DNA of 64,000 nucleotides, taken from assembly GCA_020740775.1 (NCBI GenBank), contig JAHEWK010000048.1, positions 20,833-84,832 on the forward strand. The letters are read 5' to 3'. Position 1 is the stretch's first letter. The number at the start of each line of letters is the position of its first letter. The notes under the pieces are model-generated. The model did no database searches and was not told where the DNA came from. It saw nothing but the letters and a program-made list of their open reading frames with translations. A program made the position numbers and the translations under genes. Origin of the DNA: Ilyonectria destructans. Taxonomy: Eukaryota; Ascomycota; Sordariomycetes; Hypocreales; Nectriaceae. Shown in pieces: positions 31,081-41,332 of the stretch.

Positions 31081-32804
31081 CTAATTGTCATCATTTGGTA
31101 GTACGTGCACCTTCCGAATGAGGTCATTCTTGTTCCAGTTCCCAATACACTCTGTCATCTCAATGTTCTCCGCCCCGAGGCGTGCACGGTCATACGAAAC
31201 AGTACGCCGAGCCCCTGAAAAGACACGTTCCGCCTTATCCGACATAGGCGGAATCGAAAGTACGTTAATAGCCATCTTATGTAGCCGGGGGTATTCGATC
31301 CGTTGCTCTTCTCTGCTCCACCAGGCAAGCGGAGTAACTGCGATCTTGCATGGAGAACCATTAATAAACTTCTCCAGCTCATCCTCGTCGTCATATGCCT
31401 CCGTCACATCGAGCGACTGCGCCAGTTTATCGTACGCTGTCATCTGGATCTCCGAAGCCTCCTCCGGAGAAGTGGTAACAGGGAGATCTTTGTACTGACT
31501 CCAGATCTGCCTAGCCTTATTGATTGCACTGTCATGCCAATCAACGTGCCAGTTCTGGCGGAGGTACTTCAATCGCTTTGATGGGTGGAGAAGCAATGCC
31601 GCGGAATATACAGGCGTCTCATCGGTCTTAAAGTAGTACTTATCAAGCACAAACCAGCCCATGTGGATAGAGTGGATAAGGCGTTGATGATCGGCGTACG
31701 TCTTCTATAAATAGTTAGTACCATAAGGCTAAATAAGGTCGCAACTAGTATATACCTTAGCATCTTCGAAATGCTTGAGCAGGATATCCATGTGGTAAAG
31801 TAGCTGATCTAACGACGACCACTTCTTCTGCTGAGCCTGCGTAGCCTGCCAGAACGGTTGGAGGAAGTCCGCCGTCAATCTGAGGACATCCCAGTCATCC
31901 TGTGTGAGACTATCGTCGCCCAAGGCTTTATGATGATCTTGTTGAAAGACCATAAGTTTGTCTTTCTTCTCGAGTGCAGTACGAAGCAACATGTACCATG
32001 AATTCCACCTGGTTGCATTGTCAATGCCGAGTACACGGCCTGCCAGGCGCTCCCAAGCATCGCTGTGTATTGTAGAACTCCGTATAAACACGGCGATATT
32101 GTGTAGTTTGCCAAGGGGGCCCATCGAGCGCCATCCGGATCGATCCTCCGGCACATTTCGCTGCTTGCCCTTGCTACTCTTCTGCTGCAATTTCGCCTGT
32201 AGAGACTCAACAACTGTGGTATTTACGTTGCTATCTGCCTCTTCAATGGCAGCATTGAGTGCCTCTTTGCTGGAGGCGAAGAGAAACGCCTGGAGGCACA
32301 GATTGATAATATGGCCTCCACATCGAACGCGGCGATCAATGGGGTCGAATCCAATGCCATATTCGTTCGCCAATGCCGTTGACAAAGCTCGACACGTGTA
32401 AATGCTACTTCAAGAGACTGTTGAAGTGCCTTCTTGGCTGGCCTTTCTTCATCGTCAATGATAATACAGTGGCCACTTCGCATATGCCGTTTGGCGCTTG
32501 TAGTGGAGACTGTACGCCATGGCGGATTGTGACAGTGTTGACAATACCAGAGTCTCTGGTTATTCTGGTGTGTCTCTTCGTCTCCTTGGGGCACGCGGAA
32601 GTGCTTCCAGGTTTCTGGCGCGCGGAGTTTACGTTTCTTCGACTGAGATTGAGGATTAGACACGGAAGAAGCGGAGGAGGACGTGGAGGAAAATGATTGC
32701 TGTGAATGAGGCCGCACGGCTGCGGAGATGCTTGATTCTGGAGCTGGCGAGCTTAATTCTTCGTATTCAACGTCCCCTACAAATAGAGACGACCCGGTAG
32801 GCAT
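31081..32804 (-). pseudogene. hAT transposase, deleted and frameshifted
   Basis: The ATG at 32804 opens a Ser-rich leader and a BED zinc finger (WYCQHCHNPPWRTVSTTSAK ... HMRSGH). Right after the finger the frame jumps to sequence that normally lies after the first catalytic Asp (YGIGFDPIDRRVRCGGHIIN, GPLGKLHNIAVFIRSS). The D-containing start of the RNase-H-like catalytic domain is therefore missing. The rest follows in a second frame (GIDNATRWNSWYMLLRTAL). After a probable intron or frameshift near 31700 comes the C-terminal dimerisation region (YPRLHKMAINVLSIPPMSDK, AERVFSGARRTVSYDRARLG), ending at 31081. It cannot be catalytically active. Confidence 0.75.
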
Positions 32805-34079
32805 ATTGACGCTTGGTGTTTATTCATGCGTTACAAGTGCAAGCTATTGAAGTCCTTCAAGTTGTGTGCAAAGAGACAATCTATTTCAATCAGCACACCA
32901 CCACCGCGTCCATGACTTGGACCCCGCCTTCAACGTCACCGTTTGGCCCTCCTAACGGCCCGCTGGCCAATGATCGGGCGCTGAAGGGCATCATCTCCTT
33001 GAGTCAAACTCGAAAAACCTTCGTCTCGCAGCTGCCCTGTCCCACCCGCGTCAGCTTCGCGTTCTTCTCGCGCCATTCTGGCGTTTGATTAGAATTGATA
33101 TTGAGCTCGTTACTGAGCTTGCGTACGTACTCGTAAGGGTGAATGGTGGGCCATGGACGTTGAGCCTCCACGTCAAGGTCTGCAGGGGACCTGCAAAGTC
33201 GCTAGTACATCCGTCCAGGCGTGTATTTTGGTTTGGGCGCAGGTCCCTGATACCGACCGCTTGGACTCTTTGTCTTCGTCTTTCGTCAATAAATAAAGCG
33301 ATATGAATTGGGATGGTGAGAGTAGAGAAAATACTTGAGAGACAAACAGCTTTCAAGCGAACTGGACTTGACTTAACCTGTGCTTTGGGTCGGGACATAT
33401 CTGATGGTGACAACGGGGTCAGTATGCTGCGTCATACCCATGGCTTTCTCGACTACAAAACGACAACTTGGAAATATATCTTTAACCATGATGGGAATTG
33501 ATACCAGACGGAAGGTCTCAGCAAGAGAAATTCCGTGACTATACTTTAACTTGTACGAATGTGATTCTCAGGAAGAGACCAGTGTGTTTATTGGCATCTC
33601 GATTGTTTTGCTCGAGAGTATGTTACTTGAGCCAACTTACCCTATATGCGCCAGATAGGGGCTACCGCGCATCCCGCGTATTTATAATGGTGGAGTGGGT
33701 ATCTCTTAACTCAATGGCCTTGGGTTTCACCACCCAGATAATATGCACTTCGCCGTCTCTCACGTTACAAATACTCTTCTTGGAAACCAGCCAGATAGTC
33801 CATTCAAAGTTATAAAATTAGGCTGCCGTTGAACATAGAGAAAGAATGCAATTCTGGACTTTTGTCAGGACGATGGTTTCGGTTGTAAGATACCTCGTTT
33901 ACTATAGATGAACACAGTGCTACGGCTGTACCCGCTAACATATCTTAGCAGAACATCGGAAGATTCACTAATTGCACACCATGCGTCGGAGCGTCGAGTG
34001 CGTAGTACTTGAATTCGGACTCTGCAGCAAGCAGCCAGGCCACATAATTTGGAAGCCAGATATAACCTGGTCACGTGCG
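32805..34079. other. Non-transposase interior of the hAT element
   Basis: About 1.3 kb between the transposase start and the right subterminal repeats, too long for a simple promoter. Frames up to 120 codons (33051-33413, minus) have no motifs. May be captured or filler DNA. Confidence 0.4.
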
Positions 34080-34186
34080 TTACTGATTACTGATTGATTG
34101 ATTAGGAGCTTACTGATACTGATATCATATCAGTATCAATCAGTAATCAGTACTGCTTGATAACTGACTGCTTGTTGAGAAGTCTG

Positions 34187-34747
34187 TCGCCACGGTACTA
34201 AACGTCCCAACAATTGCCTGTGCTCCCGCTTTCTGAACCCTGTTGATCGGTCCTTTGAGTATGTCTTTGACCCGATCGTTACAGGACTGTTAGCAACAGC
34301 CCGTTGCACTTTGTTGAGGTGAGGCCGCAGTGACACTGTGCTTGTCACTACGCTCTGCCCGGCTGGTAGGACACTTGCCTGGAAAATTGTTCCTCCGCTC
34401 ATTCCTGGACAGCGGTCTCCATCCAAGTACTAGCCGAGACTGGCGACGACAGTGAGACCGGTAAAAACGGATTGAGCAGCACCAGGGACGGGCCGTCCCG
34501 CTTGAAATGTGGAATCTACGTCCCCCATCACTATCTTGCCTTGGGATCTTGTGTGATGTGGATGTTAAGCAGCTCACAATACCGTGTGAGGTGGTACATG
34601 ATCCTGACCCAATTAGAATAGAGATCACACAGACAGCCATCGCACACCCTCGCTAACCCTTCATTTACTTTCAACAGTCAAGGTGATTAAAGATCTTTTA
34701 CAATAACTCATGAGAGCAGAAGCACGTGGGTTTATTGCTTGACCACG
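34187..34747. other. No gene recognised
   Basis: Spacer between the hAT element and the STAND N-terminal domain. Confidence 0.4.
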
Positions 34748-34942
34748 ATGGAGGTAGTCGGCGTTGCGGCCAACGTCATCGCTGTCGTTGATATTTCCAT
34801 CAAGGTCGCATCGCTTTGCGTCCAGTACGCCAAGGACGTGAAAAATGCCGCCGCCGATGTCGAACAACTCAAAAACGAGGTTACCAACCGAAAAGGAGTT
34901 ACCGACGCAGTGCAGGAGTTGTCTGGGGGCGGGGGCCAATAA
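34748..34942 (+). pseudogene. Orphan fungal STAND N-terminal (Helo-like) domain
   Basis: A 64-codon frame starts MEVVGVAANVIAVVDISIKV and continues CVQYAKDVKNAAADVEQLKN, then KGVTDAVQEL. This is the start of the helical fungal N-terminal domain of STAND proteins (Helo_like_N type). It breaks off in GGGGQ and a stop after about half the usual length. No NACHT domain follows in a compatible frame; instead a PNP-NACHT-WD40 gene begins 260 bp downstream. It is either a truncated NLR or a displaced N-terminal module. Confidence 0.55.
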
Positions 34943-35201
34943 CATTTCTGCCCCTCCAGTTTTAGCTCTTGTCAGATAAACCAATGTTATTGGTCCGCTG
35001 TGTCGGTAGACTGTTTTTCCGTCCAGCTTACTCACCCCGAAGTGACTCAACAAACGAGAATCCATCTGAGCAAGGGCTCGCCCCGTAACCCCGCATCAGG
35101 CTCAAGAGGTTCTCGGATCGAAGCGAAGACCAAGTTCGGTTCCGATCTACCGATCTATCGATCTACCTGGGGTAGCGTGATCAAAACCTCTCACGCCGAT
35201 A

Positions 35202-38200
35202 ATGCAACTCGATCGCCCGGAGCTTTATTCCATAGGGTGGATTGCCGCCCTACCGATCGAGCGCGCTGCAGCCACTGCATTACTCAATGATCGCCATGAG
35301 ACGCCCCAAAGCTTCGATCAAAATCCATCCGACACGAATTCCTACACGTGGGGGCGTGTAGGCAAGCATAACGTTGTGATCGCCTCACTCCCTGCTGGAG
35401 TGTACGGGACTACATCAGCAGCAACTACTGCATTGACCTGATCCATTCCTTGCCCCATATTCGGATTGGTTTGCTGGTCGGCATTGGGGGGGGGATTGCC
35501 CGACCCAATCAGGGTCGCGATATCCGACTTGGTGACATTGTGGTGAGCCAACCCGATGGAACTACCGGAGGAGTGGTCCAATATGATCTAGGGAAGGCGA
35601 AGTTGGATGAGGTTTGGGAGCGGAAGGGCTCTCTTGGCAAGCCTCCTCCTGTTCTTCTCTATGCACTGGCGGGCCTACAAGCAGAGCATGAGTTTGAACT
35701 GTCCAAGGTTCCTGATCTGCTTCAAGCAATGTTGAACGCTAAGCCCTAGATGAAGAGACCCAGGAACGACTTTACTCACCAAGGATTTGAGAATGATCGC
35801 CTATTCCCTTCGGAATATGATCATATCGAGGGCAATACCTGTGACGCGTGCGAACAATTCCGAGAGGTTAAGCGAGACCTACGGGAAACAACGGATCCAG
35901 AGATCCACTACGGAGTTATAGCTTCTGGGAACATTCTCATCAAAAATGCCATCACTCGAGAAAGAATTTTTAAGGCTGTTGGGGAGCAGTGTATGTGTGT
36001 TGAAATGGAAGCCGCTGGGCTGATGGATTGCTTTCCCTGTCTGGTGATTCGAGGCATTTGCGATTATGCGGATTCGCATAAAAATGATCGGTGGCAGAGG
36101 TATGCCTCCGCAACAGCGGCTGCATTTGCTGTAGAGCTCCTAGGCTTTGTGCCTGTGGGAAAACTTGAAGCAACACAGCAAGTTATTGATGTTATCAAAT
36201 CGCGTTAGTTGCTCTATCAAACCTTGGATTTATGGCTGCTTACAGAGTTTAAGTTAAGGAAGATATGAAGAAGGTTCAATCCATGACGATTGATGTGAAG
36301 GAAAAAGTCCAAAATATGCAGTAAGATAACAAATATGACTCTTACTATCTGTACAATCCTCGATGACTGACGACCTTCCAATAAGTATGACAATGGTGTT
36401 CGATCGTCTCCCCATTGCTGCCGGAGCCTCTTTCGATTCTCTCGCCGAGGAACATAGCCAGACCTGCCTGGAAGGTACCCGGGTCGACCTCCTCCGACAA
36501 ATACAGGAATGGGCCAAGGACCCTAATTCCAAGGCTATTTTTTGGCTTAACGGCATGGCTGGCACGGGAAAGTCGACTATATCCCGTACGGTTGCTCGGT
36601 CTTTTGCAAGCTCAGGCCGCCTTGGCGCCAGCTTCTTCTTCAAGAGAGGAGAGGCTGACCGAGGAAACTTAGCTAAGTTCTCCACAACACTCGCAGCCCA
36701 GTTGGCCGAGAGAGAACCCGCTATCGCCCCACACATCAAGGCTGCTATCGATGCTGATCCTAGTATTGCTGGAAAGGCAGTACGAGAGCAGTTTGAGAGG
36801 CTCATTATGCAGCCGCTGGGAAACACTCCTGAAGATGCTCGAACATCAGTCCCGTTAGTGGTTATTGTTGATGCCCTTGACGAATGCGACCGGGATGAAG
36901 ATGTCAAACTTCTTATCAATCTTTTCTCTTGCACGAAAGATCTACAGTTTCCAAAACTAAGGATCCTCGTCACAAGCAGGCCAGAGCTGCCAATTCGACT
37001 TGGCTTTCACGCTGTGAAGGGCACATACCAAGATCTTGTACTTCATGAAATACCATCTGGTATTATTGAGCATGATATCTCAGCCTTTTTCGACCACGAG
37101 CTTGCGAAAGTCAAGATTGAGTATAACTCATCTGTGTCTAAAGATCGACACCTACCACTCGACTGGCCTGGAGAAGAAAATGTTCAGCGTCTGGTGAAAA
37201 TGGCTGTTCCTCTCTTTATTTTTGCTACCACAGTCTGTCGTTTTCTTTCCGATCGCAGATTTGGTAATCCCAACAATCAATTGGAGGAAGTTTTGCAACT
37301 TCAAAGAGAAAGCCAAATATCACAACTTAGCGCTACTTATCTACCTGTTCTTAACAGGCTGATTGACGGTTTGGAGAACTGGCAGCGGGACAATCTCATT
37401 GAGCGATTTCGACATATCGTTGGCTCTATTGTGGTTCTGGGGAACCCCCTCCCTATATCTGCCCTCGGACGACTTCTCAACATACAGAAAGAGATGATTG
37501 ATGCCCAACTGGACCTGCTTCATTCGGTCCTGAGCATCCCTACATCAGAACAATCAGCGCAGTCTCCTGTCAGGATGCTACATCTCTCCTTCCGCGACTT
37601 CCTAGTGGACCCTAAGAAGCGTGGCGAGCATCTGTTCTGGGTGCATGAGAAACAGGTTCATAGTCAGTTGGCGATACGCTGCCTTGATGTTATGAACAAA
37701 TGCCTGGAAACGGATATATGCATACTCGTACAGCCAGGAACGGACCGTGCATCTATCAGCCATCAAAAGATCAGTTCAAATATCTTTCCAGAGGTGCAAT
37801 ACGCTTGTCTTTACTGGGTTTATCATATACAACAAGCCAATATATGTGTTGATGACAATGGACCAGTCTACGAATTCTTATTACAACATTTTCTCCACTG
37901 GCTAGAAGTATTAAGCCTAATTGGAAGGGCTTCAGAAAGCCTCACTATTATTAAGGACTTACAAGCAGTTCATCAGGTAAGTATATATTAGGAAGCAGAG
38001 GACTGGGTATACTAATAATATTTCAGCTAGAAGGAAGTGGAAAGCTAGTGGACTTTCTCCAAGACGCGCACCGATTCATTCTCACCAATATATCAACAAT
38101 AGACTCAACGCCTCTTCAGATCTACTCCTCAGTTCTTGCCTTTACGCCAAAGAATAGTGCTGTACGAAACGCGTTTTTTCAAGATCATCAGATTCCAAAG

Positions 38201-38947
38201 TGGATATCTTGTGCACCAGAACCAGAAGACAATTGGGACCAATGTCGACAGATCCTTGAAGGCCATACGGACTCGGTAACGTCAGTAGCCTTCTCGCACG
38301 ACTCGATCCTCGTTGCCTCGGCCTCTTACGATAAGACAATCCGGCTCTGGCGCATTGATGATGGCACATGCATCCAAGAGCTCAAGGGCAATACACACTC
38401 GGTAATGTCAGTAGCCTTCTCGCATGACTCGACCCTCGTGGCCTCGGCCTCTCACGATGAGACGATCCGGCTCTGGCGCAGTGATGATGGCACATACATT
38501 CAAGAGCTTAAAGGCCATACGGGCTCGGTAACGCCAGTAGCCTTCTCGCACGACTCGACCCTCGTGGCCTCGGCCTCTGACGATGAGACGATCCGGCTCT
38601 GGCGCATTGCTGATGGCATATGCATCCATGAAGTAGCTGGCATTTACTCCTCTCAACTGCAATTCGACCCTAAGAGTTCATGTCTCTTAACCGATGCCGG
38701 CGCTATCTCCATTAAGAGTCCTGTGTTATCACCTGAAAACATCACTATACCTTTTACCAACTACCTCTCCGGCGTTGGGATTAGTCGAGATAGGTGCTGG
38801 ATTATGTGGCAAAAAAAGAGACTGCTTTGGTTACCACCGTCATTTCGTCCCAGCTGTTCAAAGGTATCTGGATTGTCTGTTATCATTGGGTGTAACTCAG
38901 GGAGAGTGATTATTATAAGATTTGTTGATCTCTGGCTGTTAGACTAG
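35202..38947 (+). pseudogene. PNP-NACHT-WD40 NLR with two lesions in the PNP domain
   Basis: From the ATG at 35202 (MQLDRPELYSIGWIAALPIE) runs a purine-nucleoside-phosphorylase-like domain to about 36200 (LVGIGGGIARPNQG, HYGVIASGNILIKNA, CVEMEAAGLMDCFPCLVIRG). It is broken by a one-base shift near 35435 (ATTAL | LIHSLPH) and an in-frame TAG at 35747. Two introns between about 36200 and 36386 plausibly lead into an intact NACHT domain: Walker A WLNGMAGTGKST (about 36545) and Walker B LVVIVDALDECDRDED (about 36860). Intron 37977-38026 is GT-AG. The last exon has three WD40 repeats of exactly 126 bp (starting 38261, 38387, 38513), nearly identical, then a tail to the stop at 38947. Such NLRs act in fungal non-self recognition; the WD repeats would bind the ligand. 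Apart from the two PNP lesions everything is open. Confidence 0.8.
38261..38638 (+). repeat. Three 126-bp near-identical WD40 repeats
   Basis: Units begin at 38261, 38387 and 38513. Each encodes 42 residues with AFSHDSxLVASASxDxTIRL as core. The close nucleotide similarity, including synonymous sites, indicates recent expansion or concerted evolution, as in HNWD-type incompatibility genes. Confidence 0.85.
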
Positions 38948-39091
38948 TTAAATCTGAGTGATCAATAACATATGCTCATTATCCCTTAGGTTACAAGTAT
39001 TATCAACGTCCAACTTTGTTATTGCACTGTAACATACTATATACTGTACTAAAGAAGAGGAGCAAGGACAGGGAAAAAGAACTCTCTTATT

Positions 39092-39602
39092 TTCTCGAAA
39101 TCTCATTATTGATCTTCTTTATATCTTTTGGAATACTTGGTAGCCGCTTGGCGGTGATTCTGGTCTTGGGTGGATGTCTGGTGCTGCGAACCCCACTTCA
39201 GACGTCATCATCGTCATGGAACGCGATCCGGACGTTCCGGGTGGGAGACACCATCGTCCCCTGCGTAAAAGAGCCAGAACGACGAGGGCAATGGAATCGG
39301 AACAACAAGAACGTGATAGGGAATGGGAGGAGGAGCAGGAGAGCAGTGAGGGAGCGTCGAGCCGTAACCGACCTAAGAAAAGGACCACGCCCAAGGCGGC
39401 TGGCAACATGATCGAGGGAATCCAGGGCCTGAAACAACTCCTACATCAAGGCTTCAATAAGAAAATGGAAATCATGAAGGCCGAGTTTCAGCTCGAGTTT
39501 ACAAAGCTTCGCAACCGTATGGCTGAGGAAGTCACTAGGACCACGGCCCAGATAGCACAAGAGTTATCCCAAGTCCGTAAGCAGCTTACCCAGGTTTGCA
39601 GC
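39092..39602 (+). mobile_element. 5' fragment of a LINE (5' UTR plus start of ORF1)
   Basis: From TTCTCGAAATCTCATTA onward the sequence follows the 5' end of the LINE at 24.9-30.3 kb, including the ORF1 start (ATG 39174, MSGAANPTSDVIIVMERDPD) and coiled coil, with scattered differences. Homology stops abruptly after QLTQVCS at 39602, where gag sequence begins. LINE debris is normally 3' ends; keeping the 5' end is unusual. Confidence 0.8.
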
Positions 39603-40200
39603 ACTCCGATGGTTTGAACCAGTTATGCGAGACTACCTCAATCACCCTTACTACACACAGAAGGACGAAACCAGGGCTATCTATACAAGCTATAAAGCGT
39701 TCGAAAAGGAACTCTAAGATGCATTTGGACTTATCGACGAAAAACAAGCAGCAGAAATAAGACTTCAGAAGCTCTACCAAAAGGCATCAGCATCAAGCTA
39801 TACGGCTGAATTCCGCAATAGCGTCTTATACCTGAACTGGGGAGAAGAAGCCTATATAGCAGCTTACTACAGGGGGCTTAAGTCAGAAGTTAAGGATGCA
39901 ATAGTTGGGCGTAAGCCAACAACCTTTAACAACCTCATTATACTCTCTGTGGAAATTGATAACCACAATTCGAAAGACGATAAGAAAAGAAAACTGAGAA
40001 GTCCGGAGGAACTATATATATACTATCCTGGAAAGGCAAGAAGAATAATGCCAACTAAGGAAAGAAATGCAACACCAACACCTCCTACAGAATGGCACCA
40101 GGACCTATAGAACTAGAAGCCGCCCAAAAGGACCACTTGAAGGTCAAGTGCTGGAACTGTGGCAAGATAGGCCATTTCGAAAGTAAGTGTCGAAGCCTGA
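39603..40200 (+). mobile_element. Ty3/Gypsy-type gag relic with zinc knuckle
   Basis: Conceptual translation gives RWFEPVMRDYLNHPYYTQKD, an in-frame TAA at about 39716, then IRLQKLYQKASASSYTAEFR and YYRGLKSEVKDAI, typical of the retrotransposon gag domain of fungal Ty3/Gypsy elements. After a further stop near 40110 comes a CCHC knuckle, CWNCGKIGHFESKC. No protease, reverse transcriptase, integrase or LTRs follow. The frame downstream of the knuckle (to 40544) is open but not recognisable. Confidence 0.7.
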
Positions 40201-40539
40201 AAACCAATCAGAAGCACAAGCCTGTGCCCGAAGGTAAGAACTTGCAAGCCATTAACCACCAGCACCTCGACGACGAACCTCAAATGGCTATTCGCTCGAA
40301 GACCCTTGCGATGGCCCGAGCCGGCTACGACAACACCGGATTGATACCTAATACCTACCAGCTGCCTACCGGCGGTCTGTATAAGTCAGAGGAAACCCTC
40401 AAAGAAGAAGGGTACACCGACAACCCCCCACGAGGAAACAACCGCTTCATCGCTAGACTACTAAAGCCAGACTTAGAAAGCACCTGGGAAGGAGTAACTA
40501 ACAATATTACAGATGACTGTATTGCCTACAGATATCAAG

Positions 40540-40963
40540 GCTGATGCACAGCTCACAACGCACCAAAGGCTCCCTCAAGGCTGTGGAGTTCGGACTGTAG
40601 AACTCCCCGAGGGTTTTACGAAAGAACAGGAGAAAAGACTACGGCAGCGCAAGAAACCAGCAGGGAGTGATGAGGAAAAGTGGAAGGTCATGTACAGGAT
40701 CTTGTTCCCTGATGACGATGAAGACATGATTCCAACACCATGTAGGCCTGGTTCCACATTTATTAGGTTCTTGCTGACAATGAATTATAGACTATGATGA
40801 TCAGGAAGTTCGCAGTTGGGAAAGTCGGCGAGAAGAAGAGTTCGATCAGTATGAGCGATACCTTCGCCGCGAGCTTCCACGAGCTGTGAGGAGAATTTTA
40901 GAGGCAGCAGTGGCCGTGTCTGCTGTACCATACGAAAGTCAACTTCGTGGTCAACTTGCCGAC
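40540..40963 (+). pseudogene. Fragment of a fungal C2H2-family protein gene, cut by hAT
   Basis: One exon reads THQRLPQGC, then ELPEGFTKEQEKRLRQRKKP and KVMYRILFPDDDEDMIPTP. A 49-bp intron (40742-40790, GTAGGC...TATAG, branch ttgctgac) joins it to YYDDQEVRSWESRREEEF and YERYLRRELPRAVRRIL, stopping at LADQ exactly at the hAT terminus. The pattern (last zinc-finger His, then P-E-G-x-T/S, R-K-K, Y-R-I-L-F-P, P-x-P-Y-Y-D) fits a large family of fungal C2H2-type proteins of unknown role. The 5' part is replaced by retroelement sequence and the 3' end by the hAT element. Confidence 0.55.
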
Positions 40964-41299
40964 CAAGGCTCGAACCCACTACACTGTAAATCCACGTGGA
41001 CCACATATAAGTGGCCCATCTCTATTACATCCACTTGTCGGCGCTCAGATTACGTAATAATCCACTACACTTGGACCTGAAAGTGGATGTAATGGAGTGG
41101 ATTTAGGTGGATTTAGGTACAGTAGGATATTCCCTGACCCTGTACGGTTCAGAGTACTTATTTTTATATATAATTGCCTATTAAATCGAGGTACCTGGAC
41201 CCAAGTTAGCCGAGGTCGATCACTCCTACAGCTAATCTTATAACATTATACGAGAAACTACCCCTATTGAGCGCGTTTCTACAGATTTCCTGCTTTTTT

Positions 41300-41332
<33 letters not shown>

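Larger units (their letters stand above)
30946..34186 (-). mobile_element. hAT transposon, 3.24 kb, internally deleted
   Basis: Both ends carry a perfect 20-bp terminal inverted repeat, CAGACTTCTCAACAAGCAGT. Subterminal copies of ACTGATTGATT/ACTGATACTG are present on both sides (about 30965-31045 and 34080-34150), as expected for transposase binding sites. The minus strand encodes a degraded hAT transposase (31081-32804). The flanking 8-mers (ggcgccag, tcgccacg) do not match, so the target duplication is lost or mutated. It is a different family from the twin hAT copies at 41-52 kb. Confidence 0.8.
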
